64,000 nucleotides of DNA from Acestrorhynchus altus (lineage: Eukaryota > Chordata > Actinopteri > Characiformes > Acestrorhynchidae): contig CM067515.1 of the NCBI GenBank assembly GCA_034509495.1, positions 15,183,558 to 15,247,557 of the forward strand, read 5' to 3'. A model generated the notes under the pieces. The model did not search any database and was not told the DNA's origin. It was given only the letters and a program-made list of their open reading frames with translations. The position numbers were made by a program, and so were the translations under genes. Numbering within the stretch: position 1 is the first letter of the stretch; every line of letters begins with the position of its first letter. Below, one piece after another: positions 47,057 to 57,644 of the stretch.

Positions 47057-47123
<67 letters not shown>
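47057..47123. repeat. (GT)n microsatellite
   Basis: About 33 GT units. Confidence 0.98.
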
Positions 47124-47128
<5 letters not shown>

Positions 47129-47222
47129 GTGAGAGGTGCTGAATTCTTCCATAGCCCATTATCATGTTCTTCCCTGCTTCTGATAGTACAGACTTTGAAC
47201 TTTCAACAGATGTACACACACT

Positions 47223-47223
47223 G

Positions 47224-47295
<72 letters not shown>
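47223..47295. repeat. (AC)n microsatellite
   Basis: About 36 CA units, complementary to 47057-47123 with a ~100 bp spacer. Confidence 0.98.
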
Positions 47296-47297
<2 letters not shown>

Positions 47298-47436
47298 CAG
47301 GCATGTAAAGAATTTACAATGTGCCAAATGAGCCACTAACCATGAGGGAAATGGGTGCCTTAATCTGGCACTTTAAAGGACCCACAACTCTGGGATGAGT
47401 TATGGGCCTTCAGTGTAAGGAGGCTTTCCTCAAATA

Positions 47437-48190
47437 CAACCCCAATTCCAATGAAGTTTGGACATTGTGTAAAGCATAAATAAAAACAGAATACAATCAT
47501 TTGCAAATCCTTTTTAATGTTTATGCAATTGAACACACTACAAAGACAAGATAATTCATGTACAAATTGATCAACTTTATTGTTTTTTTGCAAATTTTCA
47601 CTCATTTTGAATTTGATGCTTTTGAATTTGGGCATGTTTACCACTGTGTCACATCACCTGTCCTTTTGACAACACTCAATAAGCATTTAGGAACTGTGGA
47701 CAGTAATTATTGAAACTTTGTAGGTGGAATTCCTTCCCTTTCTTGCGTGATGTACAACACCAGTTGCGCAACAGTCTGGGGTCTCTGTTGCCGTATTTTG
47801 CTCTTCATAATGCACCTCACATTTTCAATGGAAGAAAAGTATGGACTGCAGGCAGTCTAGAACCCACTCTCGTTTACTATGAAGCCACAGTGTTGTAACA
47901 CATGCAGAATGTGACTTTGCATTGTCTTGCTGAATAAGCAGGGAAGACTCTGAAAAAGATGTTGCTTGGATGGCAGCATATGTTGCTCCAAGACCTGTAT
48001 GTACCTTTCAGCATTAGTGGTGCCTTCATAGATGTGCAAGTTGCCAATGTCATGAGCACTAACACACCTCCATACCAGCCGATATGCTGGCTTTTGAACA
48101 ACCTGGACAGTCCTTTTCCATGATTTCCAAAATCATGAATTTTGAAATGTGGACTCGTCAGACCACAGGACACTTACCACCTTACCTCAT
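47437..48190 (-). mobile_element. Truncated Tc1-like transposon with transposase C-terminal half
   Basis: The left terminus CAACCCCAATTCCAATGAAG is preceded by TA and is the end of a very common fish Tc1-like element. The minus-strand frames encode GWYGGVLVLM, HIYEGTTNAERYIQVLEQHM and LPSKQHLFQ, the transposase region that carries the second catalytic aspartate neighbourhood. The expected QQDN motif is broken by a frameshift (LFSKTMQSH). The other half of the element is missing beyond about 48190. It is inactive. Confidence 0.8.
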
Positions 48191-48295
48191 ATTCCAAACT
48201 GCACGACTTATCCCAAAAGTATTGAACACTTTGTCTCAGTCTCTTGCTTGCTCACTTACTCTTTCTTTCAGTCCCTTACTCATTCACACACTCTT

Positions 48296-48360
48296 GAACT
48301 CACTCACTCACTCACTCACTCACTCACTCACTCACTCACTCACTCACTCACTCACTCACT
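48296..48360. repeat. (ACTC)n microsatellite
   Basis: About 16 ACTC units. Confidence 0.98.
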
Positions 48361-48361
48361 T

Positions 48362-49151
48362 ATTTTATTTTACAACTGTAAAATCCAGTGGCCAAGATTG
48401 AATGTAAGGGCAGATGGTTTTGGTGGATGGCAGTGTTGCCTATTCTCAGCTGCAATGCCTGCAACATTTCCCCCTCTTTGCTCTTATTTTTCCATTTGTG
48501 CCCTTGTTCTGAGTGGGTGTTGAAACTGTTAGAGCTGCTATTTTAATCAGCTCAACCTGTTCTGGGTTTGGAACACCCCTCTTCTCCCCTCATCTCCCCT
48601 CATCTCCCTTCTTCTCTCCTCCTTATAAGCCTGTTGAGTAATGGCTTGGGTATGCCAGACATCAGGGAGTTTGCCTTTCGTGTGAGCAGACAGAGCACCC
48701 CTCTCCAAAAGACAAATGGGCTAAGCCCATGTGCCATTTGAGTTGGCAAGGATACGGTCTGGCCCATCTCATCATATTTGGGGGTGGGGGGCTCGGGTGG
48801 GGAGTGGAAGGGGGATCAAAGACATACTTCAGTTCTGTTTGCAGTTTAAATGCTGTGTGCACGATGCCTGGATGCTGAATTACAATGTGCCGAGCACGTC
48901 TATGTGGTGGACCGTGATGCACTGACCAGACTGTATATGCAGTTTTCCCTGGTGTGTTCAATTAAATATGAAGTTCATAAAAACGTGTTATTCAATAATG
49001 GTCAGAGTTATTATGTGTGCAGTGCAAGATAATTGGGAGAGAGGAAAAAAGAGAGATTTAAACAAGAGGGAAAAAGGACACAGATGTTGGAAGTGGCGAT
49101 GAGGACTGCAGAAAGACAAGAAGAAAAGAAATAGAGAAAATAAATGAAAGT

Positions 49152-49155
<4 letters not shown>
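48362..49155. other. Intronic stretch, nothing recognised
   Basis: Contains a 'ctcccctcatctcccctcatctccc' imperfect run at about 48584-48618 and G-runs at 48780-48815. No exon seen. Confidence 0.5.

Positions 49156-49190
<35 letters not shown>
49156..49190. repeat. (GA)n microsatellite
   Basis: About 17 GA units. Confidence 0.97.
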
Positions 49191-49193
<3 letters not shown>

Positions 49194-49516
49194 GAGTGAG
49201 AGATGAAGGTGGTTGTAATGCATATAGGAAGAATCATTTGTTTCACTAAAGAATTATGAGCTGTGTGTGAGTGTGTCTGAAAAATAGAGGTCTGAGTTTA
49301 AGGTGTGAGAGTAAATAGAGTCATAGAGTCATGCAAAACTTGTGTCTCTATATTTGCTGCTGCTCTTTTCTGAGTCACAAATTCACGATGAATGGACAAG
49401 CAGAAAAGTTCCAAAATTACTTGGACTAGGGTCCCCCCACCCATTGGTGGTGAAAGTAAATGTAGAAAGGTTTATACAGTATGTGTTAATGTAAGAAAGA
49501 GAAAAAAAAACCTTAC

Positions 49517-49607
49517 TCTGTAATGAGTTCCTGAGCTGGTGTGTGTTCGACCTCATAACCCTCCTGTCGCAGGATGTCCAGGACACTGTGGTTCCCCAGG
49601 AAGTGAC
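49517..49607 (-). CDS. trabd2b: trabd2b exon carrying the second GX2H motif histidine
   Basis: 91-nt internal exon. The acceptor is excellent (TTTCTTGTTTGCTTAG) and the donor is AGA|GTAAGG. It begins with the last two bases of a glycine codon, then encodes HFLGNHSVLD, ILRQEGYEVE and HTPAQELIT, and ends two bases into the next codon. In TIKI proteins the segment reads FGAGHFLGNxxVxDxLRxEGYEVEHTPA, so this exon opens at the histidine of the second GX2H motif, one of the conserved metal-site motifs of the TraB/TIKI fold. The exon that ends in FGAG must lie upstream and was not found up to 64000. Its phase (2-29 codons-2) joins exactly to the exon at 44915-45148. The N-glycosylation-type site is NHS here. 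I am very sure of the family, and reasonably sure of the TRABD2B paralogue from the next exon. Confidence 0.94.
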
Positions 49608-49904
49608 CTAAGCAAACAAGAAACACACAGTAGCAAAATTACTGACCTAGGCCAGTTATTATATCTGTTGAGGTCAAAAGGTTAATCTGGTCCACCATTG
49701 TGTCACCTCAGGCAGACCTTTTCATGCCCTGTCTACTAGCTGTGCAGATATTACCATGAAGGTTCCCTAAGGGAGAGTGAACGGATTGTGTAGAGTGACC
49801 CAGGAGCCATGACTGCAGACATTGAGTGAGTAGTGATGCTCTCCATGAGTCATCCACATAATGCTAGCACCATTGGCTGACAGCAATGCAAGAAGGAATC
49901 AACC

Positions 49905-50245
49905 AATAAGTATGCGTAGTTGCAGTGGGGTCATGCCAGACCGTCATGGAGTCACTCAGAATGGCAAAGGGTCCTGCTAGTCTTGGTTTAGATAACAACA
50001 AAAAAAGTGTGGAGGCATGTAGACCTATCTCCAGTTTATAATGTGTGGGATGCTATGGTATGTGTTATCAAACACTCCACCACTACTACAAAATATGCAG
50101 GTACTGAATGAGAATATTCAAGCTGCATGGAATGGATTATCATAGGACACCATTAGGAACCTCTAAAACGCCATTCTGGGACATTTGGCATGTTGTGTTA
50201 AACCCAATGCCATACGGAGAAACACTACACTTCTGTTTGTGTAGC
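49905..50245 (+). repeat. Dispersed repeat, second copy at 61530-61855
   Basis: Shared order with 61545-61855: 'ccagaatgtcatggagtcact.agaat', 'gtgtgggatgctat', 'ctgaatgagaatattcaagct..atgg.atggattatca', 'cattctg.gacat.tggcatgttg.gtta', 'gccata..gagaaac' and 'tctgt.tgtgtagctc.ataaa'. This copy ends in an ATAA-type tail (50247-50290), as retroposon 3' ends often do. Confidence 0.65.
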
Positions 50246-50246
50246 T

Positions 50247-50249
50247 CAA

Positions 50250-50288
<39 letters not shown>

Positions 50289-50290
50289 AT
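50247..50290. repeat. (AAAT)n microsatellite
   Basis: About 11 AATA units directly after the repeat copy at 49905-50245. Confidence 0.97.
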
Positions 50291-50424
50291 GAAGGTTCTT
50301 CTCTTTTGAAATAGCTAATTTGGAGGTTGTGGTATGGCTCATTGCTGGCAAATCCAGGGTCTGTTAACACTAGCTTAAGGTATTCTGAGTAAAGTAATAC
50401 TCGTAAATGTTACATAGATACAAT

Positions 50425-50466
50425 GTAATGTAAATGTAAATGTAAATGTAAATGTAAATGTAAATG
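50425..50466. repeat. (TAAATG)n hexanucleotide repeat
   Basis: About 6-7 units of a TAAATG hexamer. Confidence 0.95.
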
Positions 50467-50689
50467 AGTGGTCACTGTCCCCTGAATGTGTCCATCACTG
50501 CATGAATGGTTTTAAGGGGGAGTGGTTGTGTGGTTCTTCAATTCATCTTGAATGTCTGTGCACCATGAAATGGGATATCTAGATACTTTTGCACCTAAAG
50601 TGAGGTTTTATTAATCTGTTTTGTTTGTGGACTATAAAGTGCACTTTCATATAGAACAGGCTCACATCTCGAGCTCTATGTTCCCGCCT

Positions 50690-51140
50690 GTTCATTCCGA
50701 CTCTCACGTCTTGCACACCCCTAATTCCTTCACTCTGGAGACATCAAACACACGCGCCCCAGTGCCATGCTGATGAAAGCTGTTTTATTTTCCCCGCGCG
50801 GCCTGATAATCCCATGTGTCACTCAACCCAGCAATAAGCACTAATGCAGCCTGACCTCAACGCCGGCCAGCATGCTCCAGGAGCTTATTAACGGCACGCT
50901 AAAAATCTTCAAGGCTGTCTTTTTTCATGCTTCTTTAACATCATTATTTTTCTGATCACTCGTGAGGACAGGGAGTGAGAGAGGGGGCCCCCACTGTGAT
51001 GCTGAGTTCAAAGGCTCCTGGCACAGAGCGTGAAGAGGCTACCGCTGAGCAGCGGTCAGATCTAAAGGCCAGATTACAGCGGCTCAGGCAGCACCTCGGC
51101 CCCCTGAACAGTAGAGAGAAACAGGAGCTCTATTGAATAT
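50690..51140. promoter_or_regulatory. Candidate intronic conserved noncoding element
   Basis: About 450 bp without repeats, containing GCGCGGCCTGATAATCCCAT, GCTTATTAACGGCACGC, GAAAGCTGTTTTATTTTCCC and a later 'agattacagcggctcaggcagcacctcgg'. Composition and motif density are the most enhancer-like in the intron. Conservation untested. Confidence 0.4.
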
Positions 51141-51149
51141 CATCTTTTT

Positions 51150-52385
51150 GCTCTAGTCCGCGTAAGTGTGTCCCAATAAGGCTGTGGCATAGTCTGCACA
51201 ATGTAGCAACAGGAGCAGCACAGCTAGTGGCCCTATTCCCCAGTGGGACCCCTCTCCCAACCCAACCAAGTTAACTTTAATAAATTCAGCTGATATTAAT
51301 GGGAGGAGAGCAAATATGAGACTCTTGCTGTCAGTTTTCAAAGAACACTTTTGCCCAGATGTGTTTTGTTTGGCAGCAAGAGTTTTCTCTCTGCACACCT
51401 TCAATGACAAGCAAACTTGTTTGGTGTTTTTCTGATGGCAGATGCTAGACTTTGACAAGAGTTACATGTAGGTCCTGTCATGACATTTTAGAACTGTTGG
51501 AGAATTCTCTATGGAAACTTCTGTAACAATGTTTGAGTCATCTGCAGCTGATTCTAATTTTAGACATTTTATTTAGATATAAATGAACCTTTCCCTCTCA
51601 AGATAAAGACTATTAAGTCATCTGCAGTCGGAGTCAAAACAGGTCATGCTGTCTTTGGGTGAATAGGTGATGTTATTCCCCCACATCACACCCAGGGCAA
51701 AGGTGTCCGTTAGTTTGCTATGTGATGGGAGAAAGTTAAGTCCTAATGGAAAGGTCATCACTACTCCCCTACTCATATCTCTTCACACAGATAATATTCA
51801 GATCTATTCACAGCTTTTGCACAGACACTTTAACCTATAAATGTACTCAACAGGCTTAGTTTGAGCCTTAGTTTGTACAGAATTGATATTATAGTGTTAC
51901 CTGTATAATGCTAATGCGTTCACATGTTACATACATAATATTCATAATTATTTGTTATGTAGCTCAGTAGTTGGATGGATGGATGGATGGATGGATGGAT
52001 TTCTAGGATAAATAATTGAAGCTCATATCACACCAATTATCAAGGTGCTAACTGCAGGCCAACATCATCCTACACTCTTCTCAAACCATGTGGAGGTGTT
52101 CACTAACCTCTAATTGACTTGATTATGTGGTTTCTGAGAGTGCATGACTCATTTCTACAAACATGAACTAACAAACATCACAAATCTATTTCATCCATTT
52201 GTGCTAAGACTGTGTTGGCGTGCATAGTGCTGATTAGACAAAAGTCTTTTGGTTGATTTTTTTTTTAAGTTGAAACATCTACTGAATCTCAATAAATAAA
52301 TGTAAAAGTAACTTATTGGCCAGGCCCTCACTTTAAACCTCAGATGGCACTTTATGGACTTTCCAAGAGTTAAAAAAGAGCTGTT
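51150..52385. other. Intronic stretch, nothing recognised
   Basis: No exon or known repeat, except a short (GGAT)n run at about 51972-52001. Confidence 0.5.
51972..52001. repeat. (GGAT)n microsatellite
   Basis: About 7 GGAT units. Confidence 0.95.
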
Positions 52386-52873
52386 CTGTCTTCGGTGTGG
52401 GAGGTCAAAATGTGGTGTTTCATGTTCGGTTTATTTGTGTGGTTCAGTGCGTCATAAATACACTTAACACACACAGGCCTCTCACAGGCATCCCGTTACT
52501 GGAGGAAGTAGTTGTCTCTGGGGCATGGCTCTGGGACCCTGACTGGAATGTGAGCGTGGGTGGCCACCTGGCAGAAAGGTGAACTTGGTGTCATGGCAAC
52601 CACAGAGCTGACCCAAGTGCACACCTGTTGAGGGTGTGTCTCCCCCTCACACACACCACACTGTGGTCAGTCTACACTGGTGTACACAGGAGTGCTGTTT
52701 CTAATACACGTTCTGTGTGTGCCATTACAGATAAGAAAATAGATCAATAAGTAAAACCATAAGGAACCAGTTCTTACACTTTTGCAACTCTCTCATCCAC
52801 TCTTGGTCCAGACACCCCACAAACAAAACATTTCAAAGGTAAACATCCACACCCAGAAACAAACCAACCAATG

Positions 52874-52874
<1 letters not shown>

Positions 52875-52947
<73 letters not shown>

Positions 52948-52961
52948 ACACATACACAAAC
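52875..52961. repeat. (AC)n microsatellite
   Basis: About 40 CA units with AAA and TAC interruptions. Confidence 0.98.
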
Positions 52962-53179
52962 AATATGCGCACACTGTAGCCAGTAAGTGGATGCCTCCCA
53001 TGTTTACTACAGTTCAGCATGTAGATGTTAGTGTAAACAGATTGATGGTGTGCAATGGAGCAATTTCCCACAGCTAAAGTGTAGTGAGATAAGGGTCCTT
53101 AAGCAAACCACATTAATAAGCAAGCCAAAATTTCCATACAATATGAGGAGAGAGAAAGAACCAATTACCCAACCCATCT

Positions 53180-53295
53180 TCCATCGCACACAATTCTCCT
53201 GACACTAGGAGAGTGAAGACAATCACATGCCTCCTCCGATACATGTGAAACCTACCACCTCTTCTCGAACTGCCACCATTGCCTCACTGCTGGGC
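53180..53295 (+). repeat. Dispersed fish repeat
   Basis: 'ctcctgacactaggagagtgaagac', ATGCCTCCTCCGATACATGT and 'cacctcttctcgaactgcca' form an order that I recognise from repeats in ostariophysan genomes. Class unknown. Confidence 0.4.
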
Positions 53296-53299
53296 AGCC

Positions 53300-54050
53300 A
53301 GCCAGCCAGGTCACCAGCTCCAAAACAATGACTAACATGCCTGGGTCAGCCAACATTGCATTGGGTGTGATGTGGTGACAGAGTACCATCATTCTACAAA
53401 AATACCATTGATTTGTTGGCTGCTCTGGGCACAAAAGGTAAAGAAAAGATGTAGCCACCATCATCCCCCTACCTCAATTCTTTTGAGAACCTACAGTGTA
53501 TTATTAAATTAAAGCTCAAAACAGCAGTTCTGAGCAGCATTACTGCCATTGGCTCTCTGTAAAATGATCCAAATGATCATGTTATGATGACCAGCGACCA
53601 CTCCTCCAGAACCCCTAAGAATGCAAATAAAGAATTGGAGTGAATAGGCTGCTGGTGTTGCTTTTAAAGGAAAACAAACAAAAATTGCATGTGCATAATT
53701 ATTCTGTCCTGGTCATATGGGTATTAGATTTGCCTTTCTTACCAGCATGCAAGTAATTCTCTCTGAGATTTTTCCTGGTGCTCTCTGTCTCATCCTGACC
53801 ACCACAGTTCCCTGAACAACCATTTCTTAAACCTTTAAAAGCAAGTGTATCATATTTGATACATATTTGAACTTTTTGACTGATTGTGATACTTAAAAAT
53901 ATGCAACCTTAAATAATATATACATAATAAACAAGCTAAAAATCTTTATCAACATAATAAATTAACAAAAATAAACTTTTGATTCCTTAGAGAGGTTCTA
54001 CTATAGATGTTGGAAGTCTAGCCGAGACTTGGCTTTGGAAATGGTAACCT
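53300..54050. other. Intronic stretch, nothing recognised
   Basis: No coding exon or clear repeat visible. Confidence 0.5.
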
Positions 54051-54055
54051 TAACT

Positions 54056-54140
54056 TTGTGTGCATCTGCTCCAGCATTCCATTTTATTGCCAGTGCTTCT
54101 GTACAGAGATAGTACAAGCTGTGGGTGTGCAGTTAAATCA
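54056..54140 (+). mobile_element. Fragment of repeat family M
   Basis: 'catctgctccag' .. 'cattttattgccagtgcttctgtacagagatagtacaagctgtg.gtgtgca' follows the family M interior order. Confidence 0.55.
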
Positions 54141-54538
54141 TATATAAATAATTTCTTTCCAAAAAAAAACCTTTAATACATTTCATAATAATGTTTTGGC
54201 CTGTCTTTCCACAGACTGTGACTGCAGCTCCTCAATAAAGAGTCTAGTGAGGATGGCGAATCATTAGTGAGATACAGCTTGGACCAATGCAGCCGTTCAG
54301 GATCTTTATCATCACATACACAATGTCCCCTGCTGGACTTGACTTGGCTCTCAGTATGGAAAAGACGTGAAGCTACAGTCCAGCTGCTCCTCTGCATCTA
54401 ACACCCAGACACCTGTCTGCAGCCCAGCTCCTCAAACACTCTCCAAACACTCATCTGTCTCATTTTCATCTCCACCACTGCTATCCATCTTTCTCTCTCC
54501 TCTCGTATACCTTCACTCTGTTCTCCTGAAGCCCACCT

Positions 54539-54549
54539 ATCTCTCTCTC

Positions 54550-54625
<76 letters not shown>

Positions 54626-54626
54626 G
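54539..54626. repeat. (CT)n microsatellite, interrupted
   Basis: Long CT tract with AC and TT interruptions. Confidence 0.97.
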
Positions 54627-54799
54627 TTTGTGAACCTTCTTGAATTTTAATAAGGAAAATTAAATATTACATATCTGTAAAAAATAAGTGAACATTTGCT
54701 TTTAGTATTGCGTTGGGGGTTGGTATAGCACAGCATAGTTGCCCAGACTTGAAAGCGAACTCCAATCTCCCATATGTTGTGGTGGCTTGCTGGTGGTGT

Positions 54800-54870
54800 T
54801 ATCTGTATCTCATTTTATTTGTCACGCACATAGTTATATACAGTACAGCATGCAGTGAAATATGTTGCAC
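54800..54870 (+). repeat. 5' fragment of the repeat seen at 20443-20640
   Basis: 'ttttatttgtcacgcacatagttatatacagtaca' and 'gcagtgaaatatgttgca' match the 5' end of that family. Confidence 0.5.
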
Positions 54871-55029
54871 CACACCAACTATTCAGTGTACACTGTTCAT
54901 CAATGAGAACTTCTAGCTCATATAAATAAATTTTTCTAGGCTTCATAACTCAAGATCAGAGTAACCTACAGACATGATATACATAACAAACAGACATCAT
55001 CAAAAGACATTCATTATTCGAGAATAACC

Positions 55030-55262
55030 CAGTTAACATTCACTAATTTCTAAATGCCCAAGTCTGTATGCAAGTCAAACATGTACATGTAAACAGAGCT
55101 GTAGATATCCAGTGTATATTCACAGCTCGGTTTACATGTACGTTTGAGTTGCATGCAAACTCTGACTGATCAGCATAAGGGGGTGGGGCTAATCACTGTC
55201 ATCAATGACCCAAATAATGGGTTATAAATGAAAACTAGAAGGGAGGGGCTGTTTGCTCTTTT
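55030..55262 (-). repeat. Copy of dispersed repeat family F with an inverted extra arm
   Basis: The right half, reverse-complemented, gives the family F order (CAGCCCCTCCCTTC, 'ataacccattatttgggtcattga', GCTGATCAGTCAGAG). The left half holds a second, inverted copy of the 'agtctgtatgcaagtcaaacatgtacatgtaaacagagctg' segment, making a palindrome around 55085-55140. Confidence 0.6.
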
Positions 55263-55264
55263 TT

Positions 55265-56165
55265 TGGTTCATATTTCAGAATAGTCCTGAGACAGGATAA
55301 TACTGTCATAAATTATAATAATGCATACATAATAAAGGATATTCAAGTTATTTATTTTATTTGGACTATTGTCAAATATTTTGCAGAGCTTATTATTGTA
55401 AATATCCTTGTCAATCTAATCATTACAAATAACTTACCAAACCTCTTGCATATCAAAACTTAAAAAACACTCTGCATGATCAATATCAAACAGAATTTCT
55501 GAGAAGTAGTGTTTTTAGTCCTTATAAGCAAAAAGATTTAAAAAAAAAATAAAAACGTTCAAATTATCTAATTTTTATTACTATTACATCTCAAATATTA
55601 TCTGCTATGTGTGACTGTCATAAATGCTAATAAAAAGGCAAATAACAAACATCCCACAAAATTGGTATAGAGTTCTAAAGGTTAACACTCTTTAGGGAGG
55701 GGAAAGGTCATAAAGCTGAAGATGTGTTGTCCTGAGTCACACCAGCACTCTCCACTCCACTACTGCTCGATTTTAAACTGTAAACAAATCTCCACTGGTC
55801 CCAGACACAGCACCTTATTCCTGTATTTAATTTTTTGTTCCCACCCCAGACAAGTCTGACCAATCAGTGGAGAGAATGTTCTCACATTGTTTGGTGCACT
55901 TAAAAGTTTTCCTTTTGTGAAAACAATCCAAACCACTAGGAAAATGCTCCAAGTTCACAAAATCATTAACAGATTCAGACCAAAGAAAACAAAGTACAGA
56001 TGTGAAAACGCCCTTATTTATGCCCTTAAGCACTCTAATCAGGCAATTAAACTTGCAAGCTGCTGCTAGTGAATCAAAATCAGTGAAAGCTTTGGTTTGT
56101 TCAGGTTAACACAATCATAAGCCCCATTCACCCACACCAGCCCCTGTACCTCAAGTTCATTTGAA
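55265..56165. other. Intronic AT-rich stretch, nothing recognised
   Basis: No exon or recognised repeat. A-runs near 55540. Confidence 0.5.
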
Positions 56166-56169
56166 TTTA

Positions 56170-56800
56170 TTTCATGTTCAGGTAAGTGACAACACATCTT
56201 GTCCAACTGTATTTCTCAGCTTCTCACTACCATCTTTCACATTCCAGTCTCTAATAACCAGCAGTATGTTCTGTTTGGCCTGTACTTCACCATTAAACCT
56301 TTCAGTTTTTTCTTCACTTGCATCTGTTGTTGGGGCAGAAATTTGCATGTCTGTAATGTTGCACAGAATCGCATTGACATCAGTCAATCTTTTAGAGCAT
56401 TGTATCCCATAAGTCTTGTTGACATCCTTGTCGATGATGTAAGCCACTCCTTTTCTTCTTTAGTCTTTGTGTCCCGAGTAGTAGATGATGTGTTCCCCTG
56501 ACTGAAAGTCTCCTAATTCAGTCTATTTTAGCTTGCTGATCCCGTAAATGCTGATGTGTAGATGATCCATTTCCACCTTCACTACTTCTATCTTGCCATG
56601 ATTCATGTTTGGTACCTTCCAGGTTCCAATGGGGATTTTGTTTGAACATCTTTGGATTTTCATTTCTTGCTTCTTGCTTGCATCAGCAAGTCTTCCCAAG
56701 GGCTTTGATCCAGCCACATCATACTTACAAGCTGTACTCAGAGGAAACCTCACCTCTTCTTCAGTAGCCAGTTGAGTGTCATCCAAACTGATGGTCACAT
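56170..56800 (-). pseudogene. RTE/BovB-like LINE endonuclease relic
   Basis: Minus-strand frames give the N-terminal part of an apurinic-type endonuclease. First comes IPIGTWKVPNMNHGKIEVVK and EMDHLHISIYGISKLK (56523-56640). After frame disruption come AYIIDKDVNKT, ISAPTTDASEEKTERFNGEV and LLVIRDWNV (56178-56447). The family reads GTWNVRTMN...GISELKW...YAPT.DA...FY..VQ...GDWNAK. Here the catalytic asparagine of TWN has become K and GDWN has become RDWN, so the enzyme is dead. No reverse transcriptase follows, so it is a 3'-truncated or rearranged copy. It is in the same orientation as trabd2b. Confidence 0.8.
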
Positions 56801-56959
56801 CTTGTGAATCATTCTGTTGTGTTTATCCATGTGGTTTTCTTGGTAAAAGTACAGAAGGGGTTTATCATTGGTTTCTTCTGTGCAGCTGAATTGATGCCTT
56901 TGACATAGTTACCTTTGTGGTCATCCACAGATAACATCATCCTATATTGCTGCTGCCCA

Positions 56960-57115
56960 ATAGAGATAATAGGTTTAGTCTGGCACCTGTTCTAAGAGCT
57001 TTCTGTCATGGGAGACCCTGAAGGAGTTAAGACAGCATAGGAATCTGCTTCTCTGATGCACACAAGCCTCCACAGCAAGGCACCATGCCATGAGAAAGCT
57101 GGTCTGCCATGGAGA
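56960..57115 (-). mobile_element. Possible 5' UTR of the RTE/BovB-like relic
   Basis: Sequence upstream of the endonuclease frame on the minus strand contains 'gcagattcctatgctgtcttaactccttcagggtctcccatgacaga', which resembles LINE leader sequence. Weak. Confidence 0.3.
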
Positions 57116-57119
57116 AGAC

Positions 57120-57520
57120 CAATATGCAACACCAACCATGTGTTCAACAGCTACCTAGGATACCTAGTTTTGTCAAAAGCCTGCTTTCTGTGTTGGTTTT
57201 CAACAACCTGAAATTAAATGGAAAGCTGTTTAGATCTGAAAGAACAACTGATGAAAATCCTGCATTGGGACTAAAGCCAAAGCCAACACATTGGCTTTTT
57301 AGTCTCAGTTTCTGAGAATGCTTATCTCTCCAATCATGTCCTTTATTAACATTATTAATGATATTTCCTCTACAATCTGTTATTAATCTGCTTGCCTGTT
57401 CATGTCCTCTTACATCAGCTTACATAATTAACAACAGATATTACCCAGGAAATACAGCTATACACTGAGAATTCCAGTTGTCTGTTTGGGGGAAAAGGGA
57501 TCAAGAGACAGTAAACCCCA
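57120..57520. other. Intronic stretch, nothing recognised
   Basis: No exon, repeat or signal recognised. Confidence 0.45.
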
Positions 57521-57526
57521 TTAACA

Positions 57527-57580
57527 GCGTGTGTGTGTGTGTGTGTTTGTGTGTTTGTGAGTGAGTGAGTGAGTGAGTGA
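57527..57580. repeat. (GT)n-(GTGA)n microsatellite
   Basis: GT units followed by about five GTGA units. Confidence 0.93.
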
Positions 57581-57644
57581 ATGGGTGACGGAGAAACTCC
57601 ATTAGCAGTAAGCTGTTAGTGTGTCCCTGTGTGTTTATATGTGT

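Larger units (their letters stand above)
45149..49516 (-). other. trabd2b: trabd2b intron (about 4.4 kb), repeat-filled
   Basis: Lies between the donor AGA|GTAAGG and the AAGAAG acceptor. It contains a family F copy, a LINE tail, TA/poly-T, opposed GT and CA tracts, a truncated Tc1-like element, an (ACTC)n and a (GA)n tract, each listed separately. No further exon was found. Confidence 0.85.

Noticed and set aside
52498..52565. Possible minus-strand exon with acceptor TTCACCTTTCTGCCAG and donor CTCCA|GTAACG, in a phase that would join to the exon at 49517
   Set aside because: The joined protein would place an S/T-rich stretch before HFLGN, but TIKI proteins have FFFAFGAG there. The correct upstream exon must end in that sequence, so this is a chance splice pair.
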